Positions 34,707 to 47,257 of a stretch of DNA of 64,000 nt are shown one piece after another. Numbering within the stretch: position 1 is the stretch's first letter; every line of letters starts with the position of its first letter. Source of the DNA: Andrena cerasifolii. Taxonomy: Eukaryota; Arthropoda; Insecta; Hymenoptera; Andrenidae. The translations under genes and the position numbers were made by a program. The notes under the pieces were generated by a model. That model saw only the letters and a program-made list of their open reading frames with translations. It ran no database searches and was not told where the DNA came from. The stretch spans positions 5,766,001 to 5,830,000 of the forward strand of contig NC_135121.1 in NCBI RefSeq assembly GCF_050908995.1, written 5' to 3'.

Positions 34707-37184
34707 AACGAATATCACGATGTTATAAAATTAACCAACTATATAAAGTAGTAGATAATTAATATAATGTTCGCGCAGAATTGGTGGAAATAATGGTTAT
34801 ACCCCATTATGGAGGGAATAAACACAGTGTTTACTTAATGTACTTTATTAATATAGATAAAAGCTATACGAACAAGATGTGCTATAGTGGTCAGCTCCTA
34901 AAGAACGTTAATAATATATTGATTAATTAATTAAATTACAAGTAGAAAAATATCGTAAGAGACTAAATGCCACAAAAAACAATTATTTCATTTCTCATTT
35001 AATACTGATTCTGTTTTTCGTCTTTCTTACGTTATCATCAGTCTTTTTTGTTATCAGCCGATTATTAGAAGTAACATTCGAGTATATATATATATTTTTT
35101 TTGTTACATTCAGCACTAATTACAATTTCTTTATGTAATTATACAAATTAATATCGATCAGATCGCCTATCCATTAAATGAGAATGTTTGTTACTGAATA
35201 TATAAAAGTTTTACGATTTAACAATGTGTAAGGTCTAATATTTAGTTTAAAATTAAATGCATGTACATCGAAATTAATTTAACACGGACGTCCTATACGT
35301 GAACAATTTATACAACTTAAGGCTACAGGTTAATATATTCCCACACGTTGAAAGAGACAGTAAAGAGACTACAAGAATTAAACAAAATTTATAAACAAGT
35401 TGAAAATTAATAAAAATCTAGGGGAGATGAAATTATGAGGGAAAATCATAAAGAAATTTACAAGATACGGACGGCAATAAAAAATGTTGGGATTATATGA
35501 CGAAGTTCTTGTTCAGTGGAATCTCATATACCTAAAAGATGGGCAAACCAAAGAGATGATGATAAACAACAAGGGATTATTACATATCGAGTTAGCTACA
35601 TATATAGCAGGAGCGGGTATTTTCAAGTTCCTGACTTCGGGAATAAAATGACTACTAATTACTTCAATGAATTATATCGATCAATGCTAATGAGTTAATT
35701 AATAAATTAGACACATCGCTAAAAATTAGGCACACTTCAATGTTTCGACATTACCTATATCGAGAAACATTCATACTAATATGTTTTTCTTGCGATTTTT
35801 TATTATTCTAAACTCATTGAAACCTCGCTTATTCTTGCTCGAGAAAAAATAATGATTGTCCTCCTACACTGGTTATAATTGGCGTGATTTATAAACGTAG
35901 ATTATATTAATCTTGTACCCAGCAATTTTTAAACAATTGTATTCACGAAATCCACTTAATAGACAGTGTTTCATCTTTGATCAATTATGGAGATTTGAAA
36001 ATATGTATGTTAAATAGGAAAAGGAATCACGACCAATAAGTTGCAGTATCATACATAAATCTTGTATGATATTAATAGTAAAATTATCGAGTTAATATAA
36101 AAATCAAATTTACTGTATTTATTTTGTCGAAAGTTTAATTTGTATAAATACTACTGCCAGTAGAAGGATTAATCACTATTTTTATAAACGATTCAAATTA
36201 CCCGCAATTTTATTAAAGAATTAAGTATACTTTTGATGCCTTAATTCTTCGACGGCCTGAAAATATGCGAGATTCCAAAAGAAGACTAAAAAGAGGATTG
36301 CAATTGCAATTGCGATAATTACAATAAAATTCGTTAAATCGACGCAATGCCATGAATTCGCAATTTTATTTTATGTTTTTGGAAGCTGTTTTTGCGTGAA
36401 CAATAACGGAAATTTGTCGTCGCAAAATTTTCAATCTTTCATGCCAGCCGATTATTCGTTGATTTTTCTAAATTCGTTATTTGAAAAAATTACAACAATT
36501 TTGGTCCCAACATAGCAGTGTTTTACTAAATATTCTCGATACAATGCACCGATCCTAGAAAAGTCAATTTCGAACACTTTCTTGTATATTTTTTTTTTGG
36601 CGTTGTTATTGTTATTATATAATTTCACCTGGGTTTGAAACAACTTTGCGAAATGCAAGAGCAATTTCCCTTTCGTTGATCCTCGATTCGGTAATTATAC
36701 AAATTGCAATTATGTGGATGATCGTAATGAATAAAATTACAATTTGTAAAATGGTTCGAAAATATTTCGGTATACTTTTTGCTCTATGTGACGATTTGTA
36801 AATTCTTCTTCAAGAGATCATTAATTAGTAAATATATATACCTTGTTTTCAATAAATGAATGATCTTTGCAGTTATAATTGAAGCTGGATAAAAACATTC
36901 ATAATATTTAAAAATCGCAATCAAATATGAAGATATAACCATAGCTCTTAATTGAACGTGTACTATGTTATTCGCTTTCTTTTAAGTAGCAACTGTATTA
37001 TGTCATTATGTGTATACATTGCTTTTGTTATACTGGTACTTATTACATTATTGTTTAGAACCTTTTTTTAAAACCACAAACATTTTTAATATTTATAATA
37101 TCAGCCATTTTCCTATTTCCAGTACAGATATAGGGTGCAATCCACTTACGCCCAAATCGCTCGCAACGCCCCTGATTTTCATTA
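34707..37184. other. AT-rich intergenic, nothing recognised
   Basis: No exon, RNA gene or clear repeat pair was found. Frames are short and biased by base composition. Confidence 0.5.
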
Positions 37185-37388
37185 AGGTGCAATTTCATGC
37201 TGATGCTCGACGCTCGTTTTGAGCGTCAAAACTAGTCACGTGATCGGTCCACGTGACTTTCGGCTCAGTTTAGCTTTTCCGTTTGACACTCGTTCACTCT
37301 GACACTTTCGTTCGTTGGTTAAGCGTCGGTCACGTGAATGGTTTTGATGCTCAAAACGAGCGTCGAGCATCAGCATGAAATCGCACCT
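37185..37388. mobile_element. 204-bp MITE, TSD TTA
   Basis: AGGTGCAATTTCATGCTGATG pairs with CATCAGCATGAAATCGCACCT. Arms of about 40 bp end in GCTCGTTTTGAGC. TTA flanks both sides (37182-37184, 37389-37391), as for PIF/Harbinger-type MITEs. The left outside sequence (TGCAATCCACTTACGCCC) resembles the sequence left of the element at 39173. Confidence 0.8.
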
Positions 37389-37678
37389 TTACATATCGCG
37401 ACTGCGCGGGCAATTTGAGCGAAAATTGAACGCGCCCATAATATGTTGTAACAATGTTTTCAATTTTTATCATTATCCATATTTAGGTTAAACTACTGTA
37501 TCAGAAATAAAATATAATACAGTAGTGCTTGAAAATGAATTGAAAATTCAGAATAGTCCACCTTCAAATTTATTGTTTGAAAATAAAATTTTTATTAGCT
37601 CAGAATATTGAAGACAAATCTTTATCCAGCTCCATTATACCTTCTGAAAAGATATGTCACTCAACCGGGGTAGATTAA

Positions 37679-37921
37679 CCCTCCGTGCACCACGTGAAGA
37701 AATGTAACACCCCGTACAAGGTGGAGTATCACATACCCCACAAAATAAGCAGGTCTTATTTAAACATATTTAACATTTTCCACTGGCAAAAGCTGCATTG
37801 AGCCACTACTACTCCACCTCCAGCTACTCTGAGAACTAACTCTCGCAGTTTCCTTCTCACAGACTTTCCACTATATTTCAATGTTCTCGGGTTTGTCATA
37901 CCCCACCTAGTGCACGGAGGG
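37679..37921. mobile_element. piggyBac-like MITE, 243 bp, TSD TTAA
   Basis: CCCTCCGTGCAC and GTGCACGGAGGG are exact inverted ends; TTAA on both sides (37675-37678, 37922-37925). Confidence 0.85.
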
Positions 37922-38193
37922 TTAACCGAATTTAAAATGCTACTTAGGTCAAAATTCACAAAAATGACTGTCCTTTAAAAAAAATCAAAGAATCGATAAA
38001 GACAAAGCGAGGCTGTGTCAAACATGAAGCCGAATACATAATGATCTCCCGAATCCCTTTTCAAACATTCTAACGTCACAAGTTTTAATTCCATATAAAG
38101 CTCAGTCTAAGAAAGAGAAGTTTGGTTTTAACCATTTGGCAGATAATGGCAGTAAATCGAATTATATTTTCCAATAGACTACTTTCTTCTTAA

Positions 38194-38527
38194 CACTTAA
38201 CTGTCCGCTGTTACTATCTCGTTCTCATGAGATTATGACTATAAATTATTTTATATAAACAATATAGCTCTGGTCGATGCTGTGGAACCGCAATTCCGTT
38301 TTATTAAATTACTCTCTGCTGTGCATATAATTATAGTTATGTAGTTCAATTATTTTGATTCGTGTGTGCAGAATTATTGTACGTATTCGTATGTAGCAGA
38401 AAGGCATCCATTTCGTTTGAAAATTGTAATTGTAGTAACTACAAACATAAATGTGATCAGTCCCACTTCGTCAAAGTAGTCAGCGGCAGGTAGAAGCTTT
38501 CGTTTCGAACGCGCGGCCGGTTAAGTG
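38194..38527. mobile_element. TTAA-flanked MITE, 334 bp
   Basis: CACTTAACTGTCCGC is inverted as GCGGCCGGTTAAGTG with two differences; TTAA occurs at 38190-38193 and 38528-38531. The terminus lacks the usual CCC of the other TTAA elements here, so it may be a separate family. Confidence 0.65.
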
Positions 38528-39172
38528 TTAAGCTATACTGCAGATGAATATTGTTTAGTCTGCGGCCAGGTTCTAAGTAAATGGTCTTGCGACGACTCTA
38601 GAATTATTTTCTTAATGAATGCACGACGAACAATACTTAGAGTTATAATGCCTCCTAATGGGTGTCAGATCAGTGCGCTGCAGTCTCGCTGGAATTAGAA
38701 ATTAATTAAATCGCCTGTGACGACACACAGCTTTTGACAGAATACATTCAGTGTCACGTGGCAAAGCGAGAAGGTGCACAGTTTACGCTTTCCAAAATTA
38801 GGAATTCCAGTGATATATAAAATCTTTAATATTACATTACAAATTGTACATTACAATGGCAAATTAATTACATCCTCGTTATCCTGATAATATTAAAGAT
38901 TAATTAATACGTTTTAAATTTGGATCTTTTAACAAGATTGTAACGTCTGGCGTACAGAAGTATTATGTACAGCATATTCTATATAACTCTATTATCTTAA
39001 ATACATATTTCCCCTATTTTTAAAATCATATAAAATGTTTCCTCTAAAAATATTTGTTCTGCGTATTGTTAAATCTGTAACATAACGATAAACATTTTGA
39101 ACATTTATTTAAAAGTTAGATGCAATTATGGGCAAATTCCACTTACATTCAAGTCGCCCGTGATTTTTATTA

Positions 39173-39398
39173 GGGTAGGTTTCCCTATACGCGACTGGAC
39201 GCATCGTCAAGCATTTCAAAGTCGATTTTCTCGAAAATGAAGCGAAATACCAAAAAATTTTATTCCTTTTTCTCGACTTATTTGCCTGTTATAAGTAGAA
39301 AAGAAAGAGTAACTTTTTTTGATATCGCGCTTAATTTTCGAGAAAATCGGCTTTGAAGTTCTTGACGTTGCGCCCAGTCGCGTGTATGAAAACCTACC
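39173..39398. mobile_element. Fold-back MITE, about 226 bp
   Basis: GGTAGGTTT and ACGCGACTGG are mirrored as CCAGTCGCG and AAACCTACC, and the pairing continues through CTTGACG and ATTTTCTCGAAAAT. Flanked by TTA on the plus strand, though the end may be off by one base. Confidence 0.7.
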
Positions 39399-41087
39399 TT
39401 AATGAAAATCTATGAATTCGATCTATGTAATTGAATTCCTTAAAAACCAATATAAGACACAGATAAAAAAATATTATTCTTGAGAGAAAAAAAAAACGCA
39501 CAAACGAAGATGACATTCTTTTTATAATGCACAAAATGAAAATATTTTCATTTCATGATATCTTCGAAAAATCTACACACATTGTATAAGTTTTTTCTTT
39601 AATTATAAGAATCAAGTGATAAAGTTGGATAAGACATGCTGTACAAATTGTATAACACTTCATGTTCTCGATGCTTCAATTAATTTCACCTGAAAATTCT
39701 AATGTCACTGGAGCAGAGTTAGAATATCCAAAAGTAAATATTTTCCTGCATTAATTCAATAAAATCCAATGTATTTTCTTGTATGGAAGTACTTTCAAAA
39801 TATATCTCTTTAATTGATTTTAATATTTCACATTTTATTCTTTCGTTTAAAATGAAAAATTTCTAAGGAAATTAAAGTTTTCCAATAACATTCACCATTT
39901 TAATATTTAGCATCGACTTTAATATCCAGATTATGGAAAGCGTAGATATAACAATCAAGTTTTTAAAGAATCGAACAGCGTCGGTGTTAATCGAACATGG
40001 TTGTTTATTAGCTACATTGAATTTGCTTCAGTGCAGAAGACACGTTGTTTCGATTTCGATACAGAACTGACCTGAAACTTCTCCAGCATACAATCGTGCA
40101 ATCATATAATTATACTGTTAAATTTATTCATTTTAATAATAATTTATTATGGTAACGGTATGTAAACTTTGTATGAACAATAGACCGCCTTCTTATTCCT
40201 TAGATAAATAGAGAGTTTCTGGTATCATCTTTCCTACGACAATTACTTCTATATTTCTTTTAAATAAAGTGCTTTAACTGAATGATAGACATAGTGGCGT
40301 AAGCATCAGAACTTTAGAAAATAAATCGAAATAATACAAGAAGCAATAAGTGATATTGCTGAACTCGATGATTAAACCATAATGCCTTTTGAAAATGACA
40401 TTTTTGTTTTACTTAAAAATTGTTATTTTTACATTTACCTTTGTTTGGTATCTTTTAATTTCATATACAATTTATAAAATAAGGGTTTGAAAAAATACCA
40501 TACAAGGTTCGAAGTGTTATAGTGGTAGATCATTTTTAATAGAACAGCAAAAGAGCTTGGACTTAATAAAAGAAGCTAAAAATATTTGTTATTGGAAGCT
40601 TAATAGCTGTAACATTTCGTAGCTCGTTGTAGAGGTGAAATAAAATAAACTGACGTGTACTATCATCCAAGATCGCGTTCCATGAAATAAAACTATGAAG
40701 AAACTTAGTGTGTAACAGAGACAGAATTAATATTCATATATTCAACATTGAATTCTTAACATAAATATATTACTTTCAGCTTATAGTTCTTGAATCTACG
40801 CGTGCAGTTTAGTAACAAAATACAAAAACTTTTCTCCGTTAAATAGAATAAAAATGATTCAGTCTTAAAGAAGCATGTCACGCAGACATGGTACTGCACA
40901 AAAATACTTGTTTCATTTTACATGAAAACTTTTAACTTCGAGCGAAAAGCGTTTAAATAATATACAAACTGGACGTAATAATGGTAATACTATTATAAGT
41001 AGTAATAGTAGCAGTCGTAGTAGTAATAATAAAAATAAAAATGGCTACTTATTACGTACACAATAACACATAAAACATCCTATTATC
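39399..41087. other. AT-rich intergenic, nothing recognised
   Basis: No gene or repeat pair was found. A short AAT/AGT trinucleotide-rich stretch lies at about 40975-41040. Confidence 0.5.
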
Positions 41088-41801
41088 TAAGGCTGTTCGA
41101 GTACTCGGAACAAGCGAGCCGAGCCAGGCTCGGTTTTTCGAGTCGAGCCGAGCCGAGCCGAGTACCCGTAAAAACCGAGTGGCTCGATAAAACCGAGTAG
41201 CTCGAAAGAACCGAGCGGCTCGAAAGAATCGAGAAGCTTGAATTTTTTTGAGCAGCTCGAATATACTTGAAGCAGACCGACTGTGTCGAGTACCTTGAAG
41301 CTTGAACGTTTCGGGCAATACGAATGTTTCGAATATTTTAGGTTACGTTTATCTACGGGAATGTAAATAATGGTTCTCAATAAGTAATGTGAATAATTAA
41401 AATGTAAGCTGTAAATGAAAATATTCTGTAACTTTTGAAAATAAGTACTAAATTCAAATCTTTCTTTTTTTCTCTTTTTTTTTTGGTGTATTTATGAACG
41501 TATTCATACACTTTTCTTTATATTATCTTTCTTTTCTTCTTACTTTTTTCTTCGTAACCTAACATATTCGAAACATTCGTATTGCCTGAAATGTTCAAGC
41601 TTCAAACTACTCGAAACAGTCGGTCTGCTCGAAAATTTCGATCTGCTCCAAGTATATTCGAGCAGCTCGAAAAAAATCGAGAGCCGATCGGTTCTTTCGA
41701 GCTACTCGGTTTTTACGGGTACTCGGCTCGGTTCGGGAACCGAGTCTCGGCTCGGTCCGAACTTGAAACTGCTCGAATATTCGAGTACTCGAACAGCCTT
41801 A
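41088..41801. mobile_element. 714-bp hAT-like fold-back element, TSD CTATTATC
   Basis: Ends TAAGGCTGTTCGAGTACTCG / CGAGTACTCGAACAGCCTTA are inverse copies. The exact 8 bp CTATTATC occur at 41080-41087 and 41802-41809. Arms of about 250 bp each contain internal 16-18 bp repeats of the CCGAG-GGCTCGAAAGA type (for example 41168-41240). No transposase. Confidence 0.9.
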
Positions 41802-42041
41802 CTATTATCACAAATGACAGCTTCAAACAATAATTTTGTATAAGAGCACACACGTTGATTAATATTGCCATTTTTGTGCAGCATCGTAAAAAGATATTTA
41901 ATGTGCAATTTGTGCAATATTCTGTTACTTAAAGAGAAAAGTAGGAAAAGTTGACACATGTGAATGTGTGAGAGCGAAAGAAAGAGCACATCGGAGCCTG
42001 AGTGCAATTTTTAGGCATTAAAATTGTAGGTATCTGTGTGC

Positions 42042-45000
42042 TTACACAGTCTCGTACTCGCGACGAATTGAACGTGCCAGACAGCATGCGAAGATCACTC
42101 CAACTAACTGAAATTTAAACATTCTACTGCATTTAAATTCTTTATGAATGGCGGCCAATAATATTCTTATTAATTGTAGTCGTTCACTATTTTCAAGAAG
42201 TAAATGTTTATTAAGGCATCAGAAATAAGTTTATTTAACCCTTCGTTGACACACTGGGTGTGAGCCACCCATAAGCTGATTCTGACGCTCTGCACCTTCT
42301 ATATACAAAATAAATACTTTTTTCCAAAGTCGATTTATAAACTATTTTTTCTCTCGACATATTATATCCAAACAACAACTCTGTAGATTTTTAGCATCTA
42401 ATATTGAAATTTGTAAAAGTTATGATTTTTTAAAGATTTCTTCGTCTTTTCATGATATGTGGTAATTTAGATTTTTTTTTACAAAAATTGCGATAAAATT
42501 TCAATCAAAAAACTATTGGAATACATTCTAGAGATCTTGAAATTGACCCATGATTTTTTTCATAATAATTGGATTCTATAGATGAGAATGGCAGTCGTTC
42601 AAAAATTGTTCTGGGTGTGAGCCACCCACGTATGTCGAAGTTGATCAAAAAAGGAGGTGTGTCAACAAAGGGTTAATATCTAAAACCTGGAGAGATTGAA
42701 AAAAATGTTTCAGTAAATACCTGAATAACAGCAATGCCAATGCCCACGCCACCCATAATCAATGCATTATGCTCAATAGCAGCCTGAAGATTGTGCAGAC
42801 ATCCTTCTTCACGTATGTAAATTGAATTCGAATCACATTTACTTCCTTTTGGTATTTCCTTACAGCAGGAATTTGGCGCAGTATCGTCTGAGAAACCAAT
42901 GCGAGCCCAGTCATTGGGGCCATAGATACCGCAACATTGTAACTGAAATTTGGCAATTTATTTTTCATTAAATTTCCATCAGTGAAAAATTCTAGTCCAA
43001 AGCCGGTAAAGATTCATAACTGAATTGCAACCCGTGGACTGGACATATTTATGCATTCTGAAACCAGTGAGTCAATATTGACCTCTTTGTCACTGATGAT
43101 GCAGACGAGAGAAAGTATTATGCATAAATTTTACTGCAATTTTAAACGCAGATAGGAAACCAAAAAATTGTTTCACTCAGTTTTAACCGTTTCCAAATGC
43201 TGAACAGAATCACTTCAAATGCGAAAGAAATAAAGTACAAAATGTTATTTGGAGTGTGACTTAAGCGAAGCGTAAAAGATATGGTAATATGAGACTTGAA
43301 CACGGAATTACCAGATTACAATGCTTGGACTTTAGCCAGCGAACTACAATTTTACTTTAAACAAGCTTGAAGAACTAATCACTTAATAAAATTATTTAGC
43401 ATCTACATAAACAGCCGAGTATGTGGAAAATATTTTCCGATTCTCTGCGAATGTATCAGCAAAGTTTCATTGGGAACAGTGCATAACACTTCGTAATAAT
43501 TAATATTCCTACAGAGTAGATCCAAATTTGTAGTGCAACCATAAAGGGGATGATTACATACCTTCAAACAGGTTGAAATCATTGAATATATGTATATTTG
43601 TTCGTAGGAGGCTTCATTTTCAAAGAAATGACTTTGAAAATTACTCAGGTATGTATGAATGAAGCAGTTGACTAAAAATTGATAGCATGTAGCATTAAAT
43701 GTGGTACAACGTACAATTGTGAATGAACTAGAACCTTGTGAAAAATCATTTCTTTTAGCACCAAATAACAAAAATACGAAACGTTTTTATCAAATTAGTA
43801 ATACAGCCGGGAATCCACCTAGAAGCGAAGCTATGCGATGCTATGGGAATGTCACTATTTGCACAAAAAAAATATTTTTTTTTTATAAAATGAGAATCTA
43901 AATTTCGGGCGAAGCCGAGTAGTAAAGATAGTAATGTAATATTTTGAGACTTGAGAGGGTACTTGTATTTGTACTATAACTTCAAGATGAGATGCTCTTA
44001 TACAGAGTGTTTCACCGCAGGTGGTAAACGTTTTACAGGGCGATTCTACAGGTTAAAATAAGACCAGAATATACAATAAAATTTGCTCACATTGCGCTTT
44101 CGAGAAAATTGACTTTGAATTTGAGTAAAAAATGCGTGCACGCCGAAGTATACTTTCAGCCGCCTTCCTTATTTGTACCTGTAGAATGAGCCCCTAAAAG
44201 GTTTATACCCCACAGTGAAACACCCTGCATGTTACTATTGTAATTTGTTTAATTAACATTGACCATTAATAGACATTTAATCTGTGATGATGTTCCCATT
44301 TGTTAGAAGCTCCTTGTTTTAAATTTTTTTTTCAACACTATTACATAGAGTACAAACCAATGCCATCTTATCATTTTCAGGGGGCCTGAGGCGAGCTCCA
44401 TATGGGGCCCCCCACATAATAATTATTCTAAATGAATCAAAATCAAAAATACCACGCTAACACGCGAAGTAAGTATTAAAAAAAAATAATAATAAGATTA
44501 AACATGGGGTGCATTCCATGAGAAAAGGGCCCCATTTTAAAATTTAAATTTTGGTGTATCTATTCGTTCTTTTCTTTCCGTCACAGTTGGAGGGCCCACT
44601 TTCAATTCTTTTCTAGCTTTGACAACCCTATTTTTTTAATTTTTCAATTTTTCAGGGCCCCCTGAGCTCTGGGGCCCTGAAGCGAGCTCCATATGGGACC
44701 CCTTAAATTATTCTAAATGAATCAAAATCAAAAATACCGCGCTAACACGCGAAGTAAGTATTAAAAAAAAATAATAATAAGATTAAACATGGGGTGCATT
44801 CCATGAGAAAAGGGCCCCATTTTAAAATCTAAATTTTGGTGTATCTATTCGTTCTTTTCTTTCCGTCACAGTTGGAGGGCCCACTTTCAATTCTTTTCTA
44901 GCTTTTACAACCCTATTTTTTTTAATTTTCCGATTTTTTAAGGCCCCTGAGCTCCGGGGCTCTAAGGCAGCCTCTTTCGCCTCTATGTTAAAACGACACT

Positions 45001-47257
45001 GGTATAAACCAATATTTACAATTTTTTTTTAAAGCCACTTTGGTAAACCTTTTTGGTTCGTTATGAGATAACACTCTGATACTATATGTTTGTTTGCTAC
45101 CCATAAGGAGATACCGTGAAATTTTATACATTACTTTTTCTGAACTTCATATTTCCATTATAATAACTTTTTTATAATTCGTATTTTTATCATTACCAAT
45201 GAAATCATATCTTGTTGTAGTTTAAATGAATTTAATAAGACAGCATCATTACGTATACTTACATCATGTTGCATAATATCCCAGGATCTACGAATTTCAT
45301 CATTGACTGAATATTGTTCCATGGTACTGTTCATTCGATTTTCCACCATTGTGTGAACTTCGCCACGCATCATGTAGCCAGAAATACCAGCTCCAAGCTC
45401 CAAGGCAAATATTAAAAGTAGTAACACGGAAAACTAGATACAGAAAAATACAGGAACACCTGAGTTTCATTTGTTTTCTAAATTGTGCTTTAGAGAAATG
45501 AAAGTACTTTTTGTTCGAAATATTATAGAATCAAAGTTACAAATTCAGGAATTAGTTTAATATTAATTTTAACTTCAATTTTAGCCGAACATTTAATTTA
45601 ATATTCAAGGAATTTTATGTGGTATTGTTGCACAAGTAGAAATTGAACACTACCGTTATTATCATGCAGTGGTTTTCCTTTATAGCTCCGCAACAGCCAA
45701 AGAATGATACAATGAATACAATAGCGCCCACCACAATCATTAACACTGGTCCTGCAAAGAACCAACTGTCCATAAAATTATTGTAAACACTGCAGACCAT
45801 GAGGATCACACTGCCAACTGCAATAAACACGATCCCAGTTATCTGGAATCAGAGAAATGTGCTAGCTGTTTTATAAAATAAAAACAGGCTTTTTCATGAA
45901 ACTCTAAACGAAAATATTGTTTGTTACACTGTAGCAATAATATTTACCACATAATAATAAAATTAATTAACTATTTACAATTGCTCGTATTAAAATAATT
46001 CTGCTGACACAGTAAAAACGAATTACTAAACATAGAAATCAAGTAAAATGTTCTATTGTTTTTTATCAACTTACATCTCTATTTAAAATTTATTTACCCA
46101 ACGCGCATCGCGTACATACGCGTTTTCGCGCGCATGCACGTTTTATAAAAAAAATTGCATATTTTTCTGGAATTAAATAATCTATACATCGACGAATTAT
46201 CAAAAATGTATTAGTGAAAATCTGGACGTGTATCTGGGCGTGAATAATTCATTGCTGGAGCAATAAACTTTAATTGTTTAATTTATAAAGATTTTACATT
46301 TTAATACGTTTTATTATTCTATTCGCAATATTCTCTTATCCAGATCAAATAGATTCGTTAAGACGTTTCGTATTCAAGAAGATAAATAGGATAATTCGAA
46401 GACGCGAAAACAAAAAAGCGCGCGCATAATTCCCCAAATTACCCGGGCGCACGTAAGCATGAAATAATTCATAACGTTATATATTTGCTCACAAAGGAAG
46501 AATTCGACCGTGTAGATACTACATACGCGCGTAGTTCCTGTAGTTATGGAACAAGAGCATATATATACCAGAATAATCCACAAAAGTATAAACACCCACG
46601 CGACATAAGAGTAATTCACGTAACCTCCGTATATACATGGAAGTAGCGATTGCTAAGTAATTCTGTTCTGTGGGGCGGTAAAACGAGTTGGCATAAAGAA
46701 ATAGCATTTCATTGCAGTTCGAAGCAGAACAGAAACAATCGAACGATTCCTCGCTATTCAGAAAAATACTTTAGCATCTTCGGGCGATAAGTATGGTTAG
46801 ATTTGGCAACCTTAGGAATTTCGTAACTTTAAAGTTTAACGAACCTCCCGTGCGTATCTACAACGCGATTGGGGATAATAGTATAAAACATTCGAAAACA
46901 CGTTACTTTGAAAAACATTTGTAACCATACGAGGGGTATAAAAAATCGAATGAAAAGTTCGAGTAACATGTTGATTATTTTCATTTGTTAAAATCAAATA
47001 ATTCAATGCATTTTTGGTCAAACTGACTGCATTCTGTTTTTACATATTGAACTTTATTCTCGGCCTTTTTTAAAGTGATAGTCGAAGGGATTCAGTTGGG
47101 AAGTACAAAAAAGTCGGTTCCCAGTGAAACTAAATTGACGCAAGAAAATGTACACATACATATATAAGACACGAACACAACATGGAGTACTCACTGCGAA
47201 TATCAGGTTGAATAGAAACGTCAGGTATTTGACGCAAGCCATTCCGCCGGACACCAT
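42042..47257 (-). CDS. Tetraspanin (CD63-like), complete
   Basis: Five exons on minus: 47195-47257, 45654-45842, 45263-45433, 42721-42942 and 42042-42107 (711 nt, 236 residues); every exon ends in phase 0 and all introns are GT-AG. Four membrane segments: about 12-34, 53-76, 84-106 and 201-225. FFGCCGAIKENHC closes the second segment. The large extracellular loop (about 107-200) has CCG at 144-146, Cys167-Cys168, Cys177 and Cys189, the six-cysteine pattern, and an N-glycosylation site NST in its first part. The tail is short (RSIRREYETV) and its YETV fits a YxxPhi endosomal sorting motif, as in CD63. Tetraspanins organise membrane microdomains and bind partner proteins; the partner here is unknown. 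The ATG at 47257 gives the usual short cytoplasmic N-terminus. Introns hold a TTAA-flanked MITE (intron 4) and a tandem duplication (intron 3). Confidence 0.96.
42239..42672. mobile_element. piggyBac-like MITE, 434 bp, TSD TTAA
   Basis: CCCTTCGTTGACACA and TGTGTCAACAAAGGG are inverted with one mismatch; TTAA at 42235-42238 and 42673-42676. An inner pair GGGTGTGAGCCACCC occurs near both ends. Located in intron 4 of the tetraspanin. Confidence 0.85.
43889..43930 (+). mobile_element. Helitron-like 3' end fragment
   Basis: Repeats the 3' terminus at 30436-30476, including ATCTAAATTTCGGGCGAAGC, but ends AAAGATAG instead of AAAGCTAG. No matching 5' end was found upstream, so it is probably truncated or decayed. 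Confidence 0.5.
44001..44229. mobile_element. Fold-back MITE, about 229 bp
   Basis: GTGTTTCAC near the left and GTGAAACAC near the right are inverse; pairing extends inward over CAGGGCGATTCTACAGGT / ACCTGTAGAATGAGCCCCT. Target duplication not resolved. In tetraspanin intron 3. Confidence 0.65.
44383..44965. repeat. 285-bp tandem duplication
   Basis: Two nearly identical copies in tetraspanin intron 3; the block AATGAATCAAAATCAAAAAT recurs 285 bp apart (44431 and 44716). Each copy starts and ends with G/C-rich GGGGCCC blocks resembling transposon termini. Confidence 0.85.

Noticed and set aside
43403..43771. 122-codon minus frame inside tetraspanin intron 3
   Set aside because: Lies wholly in an intron whose exons join in phase without it; no recognisable domain.
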